The notes below the pieces were generated by a model, which was not told the origin of the DNA, made no database searches, and worked only from the letters and a program-made list of their open reading frames with translations. Source: Cervus elaphus (lineage: Eukaryota; Chordata; Mammalia; Artiodactyla; Cervidae). From it: a stretch of 64,000 nt of DNA. Where the stretch lies: contig NC_057834.1 in NCBI RefSeq assembly GCF_910594005.1, forward strand, positions 43,543,950 through 43,607,949, in the 5' to 3' direction. The position numbers were made by a program, and so were the translations under genes. Shown here piece after piece: positions 43,528-54,612 of this stretch (positions within the stretch are counted from its first letter, which is position 1; every line of letters begins with the position of its first letter).

Positions 43528-44798
43528 GCAGAGACTCTCTGTGACCCCATGAACTGCAGCATGCCAGGCCTCCCTATCCATCACCAACTCACGGAGCTTA
43601 CCCAAACTTGTGTCCATTGAGTTGGTGATGCCATCCAACAATCTCATCCTCTGCCTTCCCCTTCTCCTCCTTCCCTCAATCTTTCACAGCATCAGGGTCT
43701 TTCCCAATGAGTCAGTTCTTTGCATCAGGTGGCCGAAGTATTGTAGTTTCAGCTTCATCATTAGTCCTTCCAATGAACACCTAGGACTGATCTTTAGGAT
43801 GGACTGGTTGGATCTCCTTGCAGTTCAAGGGACTCTCAAGAGTCTTCTCCAACATCACAGTTCAAAAGCATCAATTCTTCTGTGCTCAGCTTTCTTTATA
43901 GTCCAAATCTCACATCCATACATGACTACTGGAAAAACCATAGCTTTGACTAGATGAACCTTTGTTGGCAAAGTAATGTCTCTGCTTTTTAATATGCTGT
44001 CTAGGTTGGTCATAACTTTCCTTCCAAGGAGTAAGCGTCTTTTAATTTCATGGCTGCAATCACCATCTGCTGTGATTTTGCAGCCCCCCAAAATAAAGTC
44101 ACCCACTGTTTCCCCATCTATTTGCCATGAAGTGGTGGGACCAGATGCCATGATCTTAGTTTTCTGAATGTTGAGCTTTAAGCCAACTTTTTCACTCTCC
44201 TCTTTCACTTTCATCAAGAGACTCTTTAGTTCTTCTTCACTTTCTGCCATAAGGGTGGTGTCATCTGGGTATCTGAGGTTATTGATATTTCTCCCGGCAA
44301 TCTTGATTCCAGCTTGTGCTTCCTCCAGCCCAGCGTTTCTCATGATGTTCTCTCCATATAAGTTAAATAAGCAGGGTGACAGTATACAGCCTTGACCTAT
44401 TTGGAACCAGTCTGTTTTTCCATGTCGAGTTCTAACTGTTTCTCCCTGACCTGCATACAGATTTGTCAAGAGGCAGGTCAGGTGATCTGGTATTCCCATA
44501 TCTTCCCAACTCTGGTATTCCCAATTCTCCACAGTTCTTTGTGATCCACATAGTCAAAGGCTTTGGCATAGTCAATAAAGCAGAAGTAGATGTTTTTCTG
44601 GAACTCTCTTGCTTTTTCGATGATCCAACGGATGTTGGCAATTTGATCTCTGGTTCCTCTGCCTTTTCTAAAACTAGCTTGAACATCTGGAAGTTCACGG
44701 TTCACATACTGTTCAAGTCTGGCTTGGAGAATTTTGAGCATTACTTTGCTAGCGTGTGAGGTGAGTGCAATTGTAGTGGTAGTTAGAGCATTCGAAAG
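43528..44798 (-). mobile_element. BovB LINE fragment (antisense)
   Basis: Antisense BovB from the RT core to near the 3' end. The minus-strand frame 43855-44532 gives 225 codons with GQGCILSPCLFNLY and NNLRYPDDTTLMAESEE. In this copy the catalytic YADD has become YPDD. Its upstream part (about 44370-44798) is an inverted repeat of about 43100-43527 in the sense copy. Confidence 0.93.
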
Positions 44799-45012
44799 GA
44801 TACTAGGTCCTTTTGAGTGAGGATTCAGAAGCCAGGGTTTTAGATCCGTCATGACACAAAACATTTCTTGACTATGTAGGCACTGTCAGGATGCTGACCT
44901 ACAGATGAAAAGGACCAAATGCCCACTCTGAAGGAACTCAGAGTCCAGTGAGGAACTAGAATGATAAACTAATCCTAGAGGACCTGCCAAAATGGAGAAC
45001 CTGTATGCTTGT

Positions 45013-45206
45013 TGCTTCCCTGGTGGCTCAGCTGGTAAAGAATCCACCTGCAATGAGGGAGACCTGGGTTTGATCCCTGGGTTGGGAAAATCCCCTGGAG
45101 AAGGGAACAGGTACCTACTCCAGTATTCTGGCCTAGAGAATTCCATGGACTGTATAGTCCATGGGATGGCAAAGAGTCAGACACACCTGAGTGACTTTGA
45201 TTACAT
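45013..45206 (+). mobile_element. Bov-tA-type SINE
   Basis: 'cttccctggtggctcagctg' to 'agacacacctgagtgacttt'. Confidence 0.9.
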
Positions 45207-45699
45207 GCTTATTGGAACCCGAGGAGAATGCTGCCTTTTGGCTTAAGGAGTGAGATGGTTGTTGTTGGGGGTGGTGGTGGCGGGGCACAGAAGGGAAACG
45301 TCACAAGGCTGAAGTCTACAGACTAAACAATAGGCTTACACAGGAGGGGCACATATCTGGACAGAGAAAGGGTTTTGCCAAGTCATGGAAGTAGCTGGGA
45401 ATTGAAGACACTGGACAGGGCCAGAATAAACTTATGCAACTTCTGCTTACTGAACCAGGGAAAACTGTTTTTTGGAACTCAGGGAAAGCCTTGGAGGCTA
45501 AAGCCTTCCTACAAACAAGAGGTCAGGGGCGGCGGGGTGGGGGTGGGGTGGCCGGCTCAGGAAGGCCCTACAGGGTCCTGCTTGGTTTCACTAGGCAAAT
45601 AGCTAGGTAACATCTAATTAAACCTATATATAAGGTGGTTTATAATTTTGTTTCAATTTTCTAAATTGCTAATAATAGCATTATAATCTTTTCTAGGGT

Positions 45700-45895
45700 T
45701 TATTTTGACTCACACACTGCTTGCCACTTTACGGGAACTGTTTCTTTAAATAATTCCAACCACCACCACCAGGCTAGTCCCATTATCTCCATTTTACAGA
45801 TGAGGAACTGAGGCCTGGTGAGATGAAGCATCTTGCCACAATCATGCAGGTAGTAAGAGGTAGAACCAGGACTCAAAGTCACGTCTGGGGCCTTG
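45700..45895 (+). mobile_element. MIR SINE
   Basis: 'tctccattttacagatgagg', 'gaggcctggtgagatgaagc' and an 'aaccaggactcaaagtc' end. Confidence 0.8.
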
Positions 45896-46507
45896 CCCTT
45901 AGCCTCTGCCTCTCTGTACTGACTCTTGATGTGTGGGTTCCATTCTGAAGGTAATGGGGTGGAGGGCATGGAAAGACTGTACAGCACATGAGGGACAAGC
46001 TCAGCTCTGGCATTGGGTGGAGATTTTTCTCCACTTGATGATAGGAGACAGGTGGAGACTGGGTAAGCAGGTAGAGAAGATTCCGCTGAAGTAGTGGGGC
46101 CAAAAACCTGGTGTTCAATCATGCACCCTCTGGCATTTCCCCTCCCAGCTTCCAGTATGTGCCCTTTACTTGGTGTTTCTTGCTTCATGTGAACTTTGGA
46201 GCCCCAGTGCCTTGGTCAGAATCCCTTGCCCTAGCTGTGAGAGCTTGGGCAAAATACTCAAAGCTGCCTAGTCTAAAATGAGAATAAACTGTTTACTTCC
46301 CTTGCAGGGTTGTCTTGGTGATTAAAAGAGATACAAAACATAAAGCATGGTCAGAGTCCCTGTGATGACCATCTTTGCCTCTTTGGGACACTCTCTTCCT
46401 GTGGCCCTCTTGTTTTTCTGGCTGTTCTGTCTCTTGATGTTCTCTTCATCTGTGAGCCCCCATCACTGCTCCTCCTTGCCTGTCTTCTCTTCTGACTCCT
46501 GGGTGCA

Positions 46508-46577
46508 TGAGTGCTAAGTCAGTCTGACTCTTTACAACCCTATGGGCTGTGGCCTACTTGGCTCCTCTGTCCATGTA
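46508..46577 (-). mobile_element. SINE remnant (antisense)
   Basis: 'tgagtgctaagtcagtctga' to 'ggctcctctgtccatgtag', truncated. Its end is the start of the tandem duplication below. Confidence 0.65.
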
Positions 46578-46663
46578 GATCTCATCTAATTCTCTTCCTC
46601 CTATTATCCTTATTTCTGTCCATGTAGATCTCATCTAATTCTCTTCCTCCTATTATCCTTATT
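46566..46663. repeat. exact 49-bp tandem duplication
   Basis: Units 46566-46614 and 46615-46663 are identical and begin 'tctgtccatgtagatctcat'. The first unit starts inside the SINE remnant. Confidence 0.95.
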
Positions 46664-47354
46664 TATCTCCTAAGGACTTCCCCCAGAGTAGCTCCAGCTG
46701 AGCCCCTTTGCTGATTAAATTAATATTCCTAACTCCTGGTGAATGTACTCTAGATGGATAACCGGAATCTCAGCTTTAATCGCAGCATAGGACTTACTGC
46801 AGCTTTTTGGTTCCAAAAGCAATTTCTTCTCCCTAAATTCTCCACCTTAGTGAAATCTACCATTATCTCCTGGCTTCTCAAGTCAAGGAGAGGCTCCTCC
46901 CTCTCTTGCATTCTCCAAATACCTCTATCACCAAATATTATCAAATTTACTTTCTATAATTCCCTGAAGTCCATCATTTTATCTCTGTCCACTCTTAGCC
47001 ACTGCCTTAGCTGAGGCCACCGTCAGCTCTGAGCCTCAAAGTCCAACAAACAAGCCAATGCCATGGCCAACTTTTTCTGAAAACATGCTGGACATGATGA
47101 AACTTTTAAAAATAATGTGAATTGATTTTTGCTTGAGTTTCTTTTTTGTCATCTGAAATTGGGAAATTATTTAAGTACCTAAAATAATCAAATTTTGATA
47201 TTGCCATTAAAAATATTGGGTACTACTTCAGCCTAGTTTTGCAAACAATGAAGACATTCCAAAAGTTTTCTATTAGGCTTAGGAAGTTTGACCTTCACAG
47301 AATAGCGGTAGGAATGTCAACTTTGTCCTACTGCCCAAAAGGTATCAATGTTTG

Positions 47355-47562
47355 CTAAGTGGCTGTTGTGTCCTGCAACCCCATGAACTGTAGCCCGCCA
47401 GGCTCCTCTGGCCATGCAATTTCCCAGGAAAGAATACTAGAGCAGGTTGCCATTTCCTACTCCAGTGGATCTTCCTCACCCAGGGATGGAAACTGTGTCC
47501 CTTGCATCTCCTGCATGATAAGTACATTCTTTACTACTGAGCCAAAGCTGTCACTAAAATGT
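47355..47562 (-). mobile_element. Bov-tA-type SINE (antisense)
   Basis: 'aaccccatgaactgtagccc' to 'cattctttactactgagcca'. Diverged. Confidence 0.85.
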
Positions 47563-48534
47563 GGCAGTTTGGGAAGCCCTGAAGACACTGGAGAATTCCT
47601 CAGTCCTCCTAGAACATGCTCACGGTGAGAACCAGATTCTGTTGTCATAAGCTTGTGGGGCAAATCCCCAAGATGGCTGCTGATTGGTGAGGCCGTAGTG
47701 TCTTGCCGAGGCCTGACCCTCCACTGGGTGAAAAGGATTGGGTCAAACAGGTCTCGCTTTCTCAGAAAGTGAGTGTGCAGACATCAGTTTGCACTGCCTG
47801 TTGTTTCTTGGCCTTATGTGAGGACAGGGGCCTTAGAGAGATGAACAGAGTACACTTCCAGAGTTGAGGCCCAGAGCCCCATTATGTAGCAGCCCTGAAG
47901 AGAGATCAATTACTCAGGCAAGACCCTGCCCTTAAGGAGTTCACGTGTGTGACAAGAAGCCAGGAAACACCAACCAGGGAGGGCCTCCCCTTTTCCACCA
48001 GCAAGAGACCAGTGCTCCTCTCTCTCTCTCTTTCATCATTCTCCATTCACACCCTGTAACTGTTGAGTTTGGTCAGTGAGCACTCCACTGTTGTTGCAGA
48101 AGTAACAGAGGTTGTTAGAAAAATGAAGAAGGCAGGACAGACATTTCTGAGAAGCTAGGAACCCCTGAACTGCTTTAGCCATGAGAGATGCCCCCAGACT
48201 GACCCCAAATGTCAGGTCCACGGGGAGATCTTAGATACCTGCTTTAAAATCTGATATATTAATAGTATTACTTCAGGAAATATGATCCTTGGGAGGAAAA
48301 GCCCTGACATGGACATCTATACACTCAGGGGTCTGCTCAGCCGTTAATGGCTCAGACGTGCTGGAAAGTCACTCATTGTCTGAGAACTTCAGGCTGTAAC
48401 TTTGCAAACAAATGTCAGTGGATGAGATGCTGGGTGCACACAGGTCACCCCTGCCCAGCCCCGAGTCACTGCTGCTTCTGCTTACAGATCCCGAGGAACC
48501 CGTCTTGCAGCATTGGTCTGAGCAGGGAATGAGA

Positions 48535-49075
48535 CCTAGGGCAGCCATAACAAAATACCACAGCCTGGGTGCCTTAAACAACTTAACTTTATTTTCTAAC
48601 AGTTCAAAAGGTTAGAAGTCCAAGATCAAAATGTCAATAGGGGGACTTCCCTGGTGATCCAGTGGTTAAGAATCCACCTTGCAATGCAGGGGATACAGGT
48701 TTGATCCCTGGTTGGAGAACTAAGATCCCACACGCTTTGCAACAACTAAGACCCAATGTAACCAAGTAAATGAAATAAATGAACAAATTAATAGAAGATG
48801 ATCAGCTGGCTTGATTTCTTCTGAGATGTGTCTCTTTGGCTTGCAGATGGCTGCCTTCTTGTGTCCTCACAAGACTGTCCCTCTGCTGTGTCCTGATCCC
48901 CATCTCTCATACAGATACCAATCATTGGATTAGCACCTATCTTAATGACACCATTTTAATCTTAATCACCACTTTAGAGGTCCTATCCCCAAGTAGAGTC
49001 ACATCTGAGGTACTAGGAGTTAGGGCCTCGACATATGAATGGGTGGGTGGGGGACACAATTCAGCCCACAACAGG
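48535..49075 (-). mobile_element. MaLR-like LTR (antisense) split by a SINE
   Basis: 'gcagccataacaaaatacca' at the left and 'gggacacaattcagcccaca' at the right are the two ends of an antisense MaLR-like LTR. A CHR-type SINE (48642-48785) splits it. Confidence 0.6.
48642..48785 (+). mobile_element. CHR-type tRNA SINE
   Basis: 'gacttccctggtgatccagt', 'ggtttgatccctggttggag', 'aactaagatcccacacgctt', then an A-rich end. Confidence 0.85.
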
Positions 49076-50040
49076 GCCTTTTCTGAAAATCTTTGTGAGC
49101 CTGGGGCTAAAAACTGGGTACCTGCTGTCAGAAGCTACAGTCCACTCTGCTCTTCTTTGCCCCCCGCCGCCCCCCTCCAACTCCTTGCAAGGGGCAAAAG
49201 TTTTCAACAGTGTGTCTACTTCAATTTCTATTCCCCTCAGTGCATTTTCATTCATCTCTGGTAATGCTTTTACCAACTGTGCTGAGACACAAAACCCCCG
49301 AACTCTGACCTCTTCAGGTGCAAACAGGCCATACTCAAGGTTAGAAATAGGTGGCTTCTGAGTCTCGTATGGACTCTGCTCTCCACCCCCCGAGGTGAAC
49401 AGCTTTGTTCCTAAAAGACAGTAAGAGACCTTAGACTTCTGCTGTCATGTGGTGCAGGAATCCACTCCTCTGAGGCAACGTCAAATCTCTGCTCTCAAAT
49501 CTTGGGGCCGGGGGATGGGTGGAAGGGAGAGGCTCTGTTCTGCCTTCCACTGGTTCAGTGCTGCCGTAAGCTTCAATTCCGAGAACCTTGAGCTGAATAA
49601 CTTCTCAAATAACTAAACAGAGCTCAGGCCTGTGCACCTCAGGATGTCTCCAGGAAGAATCAGTCTCCTGCTGTGGAGTGGAGAAAAGTACTGACAAGAC
49701 CGAGTGGTCAGGTAGTGACCTAGATTACGGTGGCCCACGAACCCCGGTCCATTCATCCTCTTCCCCCCGCTGTTCCTTCGGGCAGGTCAAACCCACTAGA
49801 CTGTCTTAACTGCATGCCCGGCCGGAGACATAAGATCCTTCTCAATCCTTTGGTCTATTCCAGCACAAAGCTAGTGGTACTTGTCTGAGTTGGGTTGGTA
49901 TTTGAAAGGAGCAAGGTCAAGGACTTAAAATACCAGGCAAAATCGTTCAGGCTTGCGCGGGAATCATGAGAGTGGGGTAAGGGGATGAATAGCATCCGCT
50001 AATATTTTCCCTGAGGGAAGGCCTGGCATAACTGACATTC
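49076..50040. other. gene-free interval
   Basis: No gene or firm repeat is seen. GC content rises towards 50 kb. Confidence 0.4.
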
Positions 50041-50465
50041 AACCTGCAGCCAGGGTCAGAAATGCCGCACTTTACGCCGCAGAAATGGGCCTGGACCGAG
50101 GAGACGATTTCCCTCCCTCCCAAGCGGGAGATCCACGCCGGCGGGAGGGGCACTTTCCGGCGCGGGAGAGGTCAGATCTGCGCCCGGCTCTCAGCTGCCT
50201 AAAGAGCCAGCCCGGCCCACTCTAGCCCGCGAATCCTGAGTCACTCCGCCTCGTTTCAACTCGCCTCCCCGGCCCCCACCCACGCTCCCGGGACAAATTC
50301 CAATTCTGGGCTACAACCCAGCTCCAAGACTCCCCAGAAGAGCACGAACCTACCGGACGTCTTGGGAGCGCCCAAGGAAGCGGCGGCAACCCGCCAGCCG
50401 AGACAAGCACACTGACCCAACTCTGAAGTTACTGACACCCGGGAAGGCAGCAGCAATCAGGGGTT
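50041..50465. promoter_or_regulatory. CpG-rich block beside the H3 gene
   Basis: CpG-dense, with an AP-1-type TGAGTCA near 50238. It lies beyond the 3' stem-loop of the H3 gene, so that gene does not explain it. I see no histone coding remnant in it. It may be a promoter or the shoulder of the histone CpG island. Confidence 0.35.
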
Positions 50466-50631
50466 TAGACCGTACAACTGGCCTCTAGCCTGTTTATCTG
50501 TTGGGAGTCCAGTGCTTGGCGCGCTCTAAGGTCCTCCCGTCTTGAGCGCGCCCTACGCTCGCGGAGTATGCGAAGGCCTGCCAAGAGAGGGCGGACAAGC
50601 GACACAGCCTCTTTCAAGTGTAGTCGTGGGT

Positions 50632-50647
50632 GGCTCTGAAAAGAGCC
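50632..50647 (-). terminator. histone 3' stem-loop of the H3 gene
   Basis: Minus strand GGCTCT-TTTC-AGAGCC, 38 nt after the stop, followed by the U7-type element 'gaaagaggctg' (minus, 50605-50615). Confidence 0.96.
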
Positions 50648-50685
50648 TTTGGATTTGATGGAACCTCGAGCCGAGCGCACACTTC

Positions 50686-51275
<590 letters not shown>

Positions 51276-51279
51276 CTTG

Positions 51280-52080
51280 GGCCGGCCCCTCCCTACGCCG
51301 CCCCGCCGCCCCACCCCCCGGCCCATCCGCCTCCCTTTCTACTTTCCAGTTTGTCTAGTTTTTCCCCTCCTCGGTTTTCATTAATTTCAGGGTGAGAGTC
51401 GTCATATTTGAGAGCAGCTGTGACAATGTTCCTTCTCAGTCCCTTAGAACACACTACCTGCGATACCCTCTTCTTTTCTACGCTAACTCCCAAAATGAAG
51501 CTCGACCTTCTGTTTGCAGCACCCCCGCCCCCAGCACCCTGAACGCATTGTTACTTTTTCCAGAGGTCCCCTGGCCTGGCTGGCTGGACGGACGGATCTT
51601 GTTTTCCGCCTTTCGGTGCTTCAAAGGTCGGAAAGTTATCTCCCCCGCGGCAGGGCGCGAGATCCCGTTTCCAAAAGCCGAACTGGGGACCTGTACCTCC
51701 ACCGCTAAGGCATCTTTATCCCTTTAAGACAGTAGACTAAAGTCAAAAGCCCAACCGCCATCCTTTTCAAACCTGCCCGCTTCCTTAACAGACCGGGGTG
51801 TCCCAGATGTATGCGTGTGTGACGGAACATCCCGCTGGTACGTGGACCGCAAGTTGGGCAAAGGCCTGGGGAACAAGTGGTGTCGAGCACTAGACATCCG
51901 ACTCCAAATACAAGCCATCGCGGAGCACTTAGAACTGAAGCGACCGTGGCGCGCTCAAGTCTCCTACCTTCACCTGGCTTAAGCCCTAGGTTTTACGATC
52001 GACCACAGCCCAGGCTGGGCTTCCCCGTTTACTAGCGACATGGTTGGAATCGAGAAGTTACTGTTAACAACTCTTTATTT
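51280..52080. other. spacer between the H3.2 promoter and the H2A 2-A 3' end
   Basis: No gene supported. Moderately GC-rich. Short overlapping frames in several phases are compositional. Confidence 0.45.
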
Positions 52081-52092
52081 GAAAGCGTGGGT

Positions 52093-52108
52093 GGCTCTGA
52101 AAAGAGCC
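52093..52108 (-). terminator. histone 3' stem-loop of the H2A 2-A gene
   Basis: Minus strand GGCTCT-TTTC-AGAGCC, 60 nt after the stop, followed by a U7-type AAAGAGTTG (minus, 52068-52076). Confidence 0.96.
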
Positions 52109-52168
52109 TTTTGATTTTACAGATGCCTCTTCGGCAGGAGCGCTAGGTAGGGCTTCCGGAGACCGGCC

Positions 52169-52561
52169 TCACTTGCCCTTTGCCTTGTGGTGGCTCTCGG
52201 TCTTCTTCGGGAGCAACACGGCCTGGATGTTGGGCAACACGCCGCCCTGGGCGATGGTGACCTTGCCCAACAGCTTGTTCAGCTCCTCGTCGTTGCGGAT
52301 GGCCAGCTGCAGGTGACGAGGGATGATGCGCGTCTTCTTGTTGTCTCGCGCCGCATTACCCGCCAGCTCCAGGATTTCGGCGGTCAGGTACTCCAGGACC
52401 GCCGCCATGTAGACGGGCGCGCCGGCCCCCACGCGCTCAGCGTAGTTGCCCTTGCGCAGCAGACGGTGCACCCGCCCTACCGGGAACTGCAAGCCTGCGC
52501 GGGACGAGCGCGACTTGGCCTTGGCACGGGCCTTGCCGCCTTGCTTGCCACGACCAGACAT
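52169..52561 (-). CDS. H2AC18: histone H2A type 2-A
   Basis: 130 codons plus stop, starting at the canonical MSGRGKQ. An upstream in-frame ATG at 52606 would add 15 residues and is rejected. Met51, Ile87 and Lys99 are as in 2-C. The ending [13 protein letters not shown], with the double His, is the type 2-A signature. Human has two identical 2-A genes (H2AC18/H2AC19), so the symbol is provisional. Divergent partner of the H2B gene at 52903. Confidence 0.94.
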
Positions 52562-52902
52562 GACAGCGTCACCAACTAACAGATGCTCCCGCCAAACGCC
52601 CGACACAGTCGCCCTCCACGGCCTCGCTTCACCCTTTTATAGGCAGAACGGCGATTGTCTACGAAGCGCTTTGATTGGCCACAGCACATCCTCGGCCTCG
52701 TGACCAATAGGATAGCGCAGTCAGAATCCACTCATTTACATAACCTCGTCTCCCTCGCGAGAGAGCCACTGAAAACTCGCCAATCGCAACGGGGCGTGAT
52801 CAGAACCTTAATTTGCCTGCAGCCTCTACAAGTACCGAGTCGCTGCTGGGCAGCCCGGGTGCTGCCTGTTTCCGCTAGGTTCTGCAGCTTGTGCTTGCCG
52901 TG
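52562..52902. promoter_or_regulatory. divergent H2A/H2B promoter, second pair
   Basis: 341 bp. Towards H2A (minus): TATAAAA at 52635-52641 and CCAAT at 52674-52678. Towards H2B (plus): CCAAT at 52704-52708 and 52780-52784. The octamer position reads ATTTGCCT (52811-52818) rather than ATTTGCAT, and the TATA position reads 'ctctacaagtac'. The H2B side therefore looks weakened compared with the first pair. Confidence 0.75.
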
Positions 52903-53283
52903 ATGCCTGAGCCGGCAAAATCCGCTCCCGCGCCCAAAAGGGGCTCCAAGAAAGCCGTCACTAAAGCCCAGAAAAAGGACGGCAAGAAGCGCAAGCGCAG
53001 CCGCAAGGAGAGCTATTCCATCTACGTGTACAAGGTGCTGAAGCAGGTGCACCCGGACACCGGCATCTCGTCCAAGGCCATGGGCATCATGAACTCGTTT
53101 GTCAACGACATCTTCGAGCGCATCGCGGGCGAAGCGTCGCGCTTGGCCCATTACAACAAGCGCTCGACCATCACGTCCCGGGAGATCCAGACGGCCGTGC
53201 GCCTGCTGCTGCCCGGCGAGCTGGCGAAGCACGCCGTGTCCGAGGGCACCAAGGCGGTCACCAAGTACACCAGCTCCAAGTGA
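52903..53283 (+). CDS. second histone H2B (2-E-like, K12R)
   Basis: 126 codons plus stop. Start is the MPEPAKS Met, not the in-frame ATG four codons upstream. By eye it differs from the H2B at 32050 at only three coding bases: aagaag to aaaagg (one silent, one giving Lys12 to Arg) and a silent gcg to gcc. The first 37 bases of the 3' UTR region after the stop also match. Everything else of H2B is intact, including K5, K15, K20 and K120. It may be the ruminant counterpart of an H2B that is a pseudogene in the human cluster (inference from memory). I give no symbol because orthology is uncertain. Confidence 0.93.
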   Translation: MPEPAKSAPAPKRGSKKAVTKAQKKDGKKRKRSRKESYSIYVYKVLKQVHPDTGISSKAMGIMNSFVNDIFERIAGEASRLAHYNKRSTITSREIQTAVRLLLPGELAKHAVSEGTKAVTKYTSSK

Positions 53284-53338
53284 GTCCCTGCCGGGACGCG
53301 GCGCTCGCACGAGTCGCCCAGCCACTTGACGTTCTAAA

Positions 53339-53354
53339 GGTTCTTTTCAGAGCC
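53339..53354 (+). terminator. histone 3' stem-loop of the second H2B gene (variant)
   Basis: GGTTCT-TTTC-AGAGCC. One stem pair is U-G instead of C-G. A purine-rich 'ggggaagaagctg' follows at 53378-53390. Probably still functional but weaker. Confidence 0.88.
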
Positions 53355-53779
53355 ACCCACCTTCTCAGGGGAAGAAGCTGTCATCTTTTTACTTCATTTT
53401 TGTTGTCTGTTACGGTACTTTTTTGTACCGCCGATTCTTTTTCTAGTAAGAACTGGCCTTTCTCTTAGGTTGAAGAGGAAGAACTCCGGATAGGACCGAG
53501 TTTTGTCGATCGGTCCAGAACTAGCTAGAGGAATCAATCGTTCACTCATACAAGTAACTTACCTTTTCCAGTGAAACCGTGCGAGATGGGTGGTCAGTGT
53601 AAATCTACTAACTAGGGGGAGGGGCTGGTGGAGTTAAGCATTAGTTACTTTACAGTAGATCGAGTGGGTCAACTCTTGAGCTCAAAAACCAAATTTAATG
53701 TTACTTTAAAAAGCGATATTTTGATACCATGCCCCAGCATGAATAGAAAACTGACAGTGCACCTGGTTATCTTGATTCC

Positions 53780-54440
53780 GTGTGTCCACTGAAAAATGCA
53801 CAACCTGGGTTACTAATTGTGTTTTATTCAGTAATTTGTTGTGGACAACAACAAAAGTCCCCGTAGATGGACTTCCCTCGTGGTTTAGATGGTCAAGAAT
53901 CCGCCTGCAGGGCAGGAGACCTGGGTTTGATTGCCTGGGTTGGGAAGATCCCCTGGAGAAGGGAATGGCTACCCACTCCGGTATTCTTTCTTACGGAATG
54001 CTATGGACAGAGGAGGCTGGCAGACTCCAGCCCACGGGGTGGCAAAGGCTCAGACACAACTGAGCAACTAACACTCCTAAGCCCGGGAGACAGCCTTTCA
54101 AATAGCGAGCACTGAGGGGCTGTTTGGAGGAGGTAAGGGAGGAACCAGAATATATAGCAGTTTTGCAAAAACAAACCAGGTAGTTGAATATTCATCAGAA
54201 ACTTCAGCTAAAGAAAAAACCTCAATGAATTTAGCAGTTCTTTATTATGTGTATGGAAAGTTGGAAGAGCAGGCTGACTGACATCATTCCTTGATACACA
54301 CTTTCACTATCTAGGACCAGTATCCTGTTTTTCTCCATCCTGAATCCCAGGATGACTAGGGTGGCTGCAGTGGCTGATGGCTTGATGGCCACATCCTTTG
54401 ATTACAGACATGGCAGGTGACATTTTTCATCCATAGTTCA
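53780..54440 (+). mobile_element. unassigned ruminant repeat, possibly an ERV LTR, with SINE insertion
   Basis: Shares blocks in the same order with 60625-61205: 'gcacaacctg', 'gtatcctgtttttctccatc' and 'gatggccacatcctttgatt'. I infer one repeat family. LTR nature is a guess from layout. A Bov-tA-type SINE splits both copies. Confidence 0.5.
53868..54076 (+). mobile_element. Bov-tA-type SINE
   Basis: 'ggacttccctcgtggtttag' to 'gacacaactgagcaactaac'. It lies inside the repeat above. Confidence 0.9.
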
Positions 54441-54589
54441 CGTAAGTTTTAATCTACACACACTTCTTGTCTCACTTTGCCGTTCCTTTCAGATGCCTAC
54501 ACTGAAGTCAAGATTTTGCCCAAATTCTAGATATTAAGCAATACTGTCAGAATAAGGTAATACAAAAGTCACTGTTACCCATAGTAATT

Positions 54590-54612
54590 CCCCCCTGCCC
54601 CCCCCCCCCCCA
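54590..54612. repeat. C-rich homopolymer tract
   Basis: Run of Cs with a single TG interruption. Confidence 0.9.
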
